Shown: positions 52,355-52,504 of the stretch, in pieces
How positions within the stretch are numbered: the stretch's first letter is position 1
How the letters are laid out: each line of letters opens with the position of its first letter
Source of the DNA: Parvularculaceae bacterium
GTDB lineage: Bacteria; Pseudomonadota; Alphaproteobacteria; Caulobacterales; Parvularculaceae
Assembly (NCBI GenBank): GCA_020446945.1
Contig: JAGRDS010000002.1
Coordinates: 1-52,504 of the forward strand
Reading direction: 5' to 3'
Length of the DNA stretch: 52,504 nt
Position numbers and translations under genes: made by a program
Notes under the pieces: model-generated
Database searches by the model: none
Told to the model about the DNA's origin: nothing
Seen by the model: only the letters and a program-made list of their open reading frames with translations

Positions 52355-52504
52355 AAGACAGAATGCCGACGGCCTTCGACGGCCCCGTTTACAATCCCGG
52401 TGCAAAAGATCCTTTCTTCAACGATCTTTCGAAGCAGCTTGCGGATGAAGGGTTTTTCACGACCTCATCCGCGGCGATTATCAACTGGGCGCGCACCGGC
52501 TCGC
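52345..52504 (+). CDS. nuoB: NADH-quinone oxidoreductase subunit B, N-terminal part
   Basis: The first 53 residues of NuoB, the complex I subunit that carries cluster N2 near the quinone site. The reading begins [13 protein letters not shown] and continues [22 protein letters not shown], the conserved lead-in to the cluster ligands, which lie past the window edge. Its ATG overlaps the end of nuoA, and the nuo operon continues to the right. Confidence 0.93.
   Translation, partial: MALEDRMPTAFDGPVYNPGAKDPFFNDLSKQLADEGFFTTSSAAIINWARTGS

Overview
The window is a chromosomal segment of a high-G+C Gram-negative bacterium, almost certainly an alphaproteobacterium. Indicators are a CIRCE-controlled groESL operon, several small families typical of that class (DUF2093, DUF4170, DUF4164 next to zapA, DUF3035), a TipF-like degenerate EAL protein, Fur-type operators of the alphaproteobacterial form, ubiquinone genes and a Kdo-lipid A gene cluster. 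The style suggests the Caulobacterales/Parvularculales/Hyphomonadaceae neighbourhood, but that placement is inference from gene content.

Layout. 1-700: groEL start, groES, CIRCE and promoter. 0.9-6.3 kb: envelope lipoproteins, an EAL protein, a HAD phosphatase, ribF and a Gly/Tyr/His-rich secreted protein. 6.5-14.2 kb: ileS-lspA, a run of small lipoproteins, mutL and a nitroreductase. 14.2-20.2 kb: zapA and a coiled-coil partner, divergent from a carbon-metabolism operon (tkt-gap-pgk-fba) that ends in a strong terminator. 20.3-26.8 kb: coq4, thiE, a Sel1 protein, ruvC-ruvA-ruvB, DUF2093 and an M23 endopeptidase. 26.8-28.0 kb: an iron-storage locus (bfd, bfr, Kazal lipoprotein) with two matching Fur-like sites. 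28.0-33.9 kb: a lipid A/Kdo cluster (lpxL-lpxK-waaA-DUF374) divergent from an MsbA-like ABC transporter. 33.9-40.2 kb: a minus-strand run with a Cys-phosphatase, DUF4170, pmbA, a PLP lyase, a GST, a PhyH dioxygenase, a glutamine amidotransferase and a small membrane protein. 40.5-46.3 kb: a lipoprotein, ubiD, a GT87-GtrA fusion, a P-loop ATPase and a SIMPL protein. 46.48 kb: a tRNA with CAU anticodon, probably tRNA-Ile2, followed by an A+T-richer islet holding an eroded tyrosine-recombinase 3' end, an orphan membrane protein and a DUF3883 nuclease-like gene. 48.3-51.1 kb: a Rieske oxygenase and a class III aminotransferase. 51.3-52.5 kb: a cytochrome c lipoprotein, its terminator, then nuoA and the start of nuoB.

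Most of the window is housekeeping with tight, often 4-bp overlapping operons. The most unusual parts are the tRNA-linked islet with its integrase relic and DUF3883 gene, the single-chain GT87-GtrA protein, and the bfd/bfr/Kazal iron locus. I see no CRISPR array, intact insertion sequence, rRNA or complete prophage.
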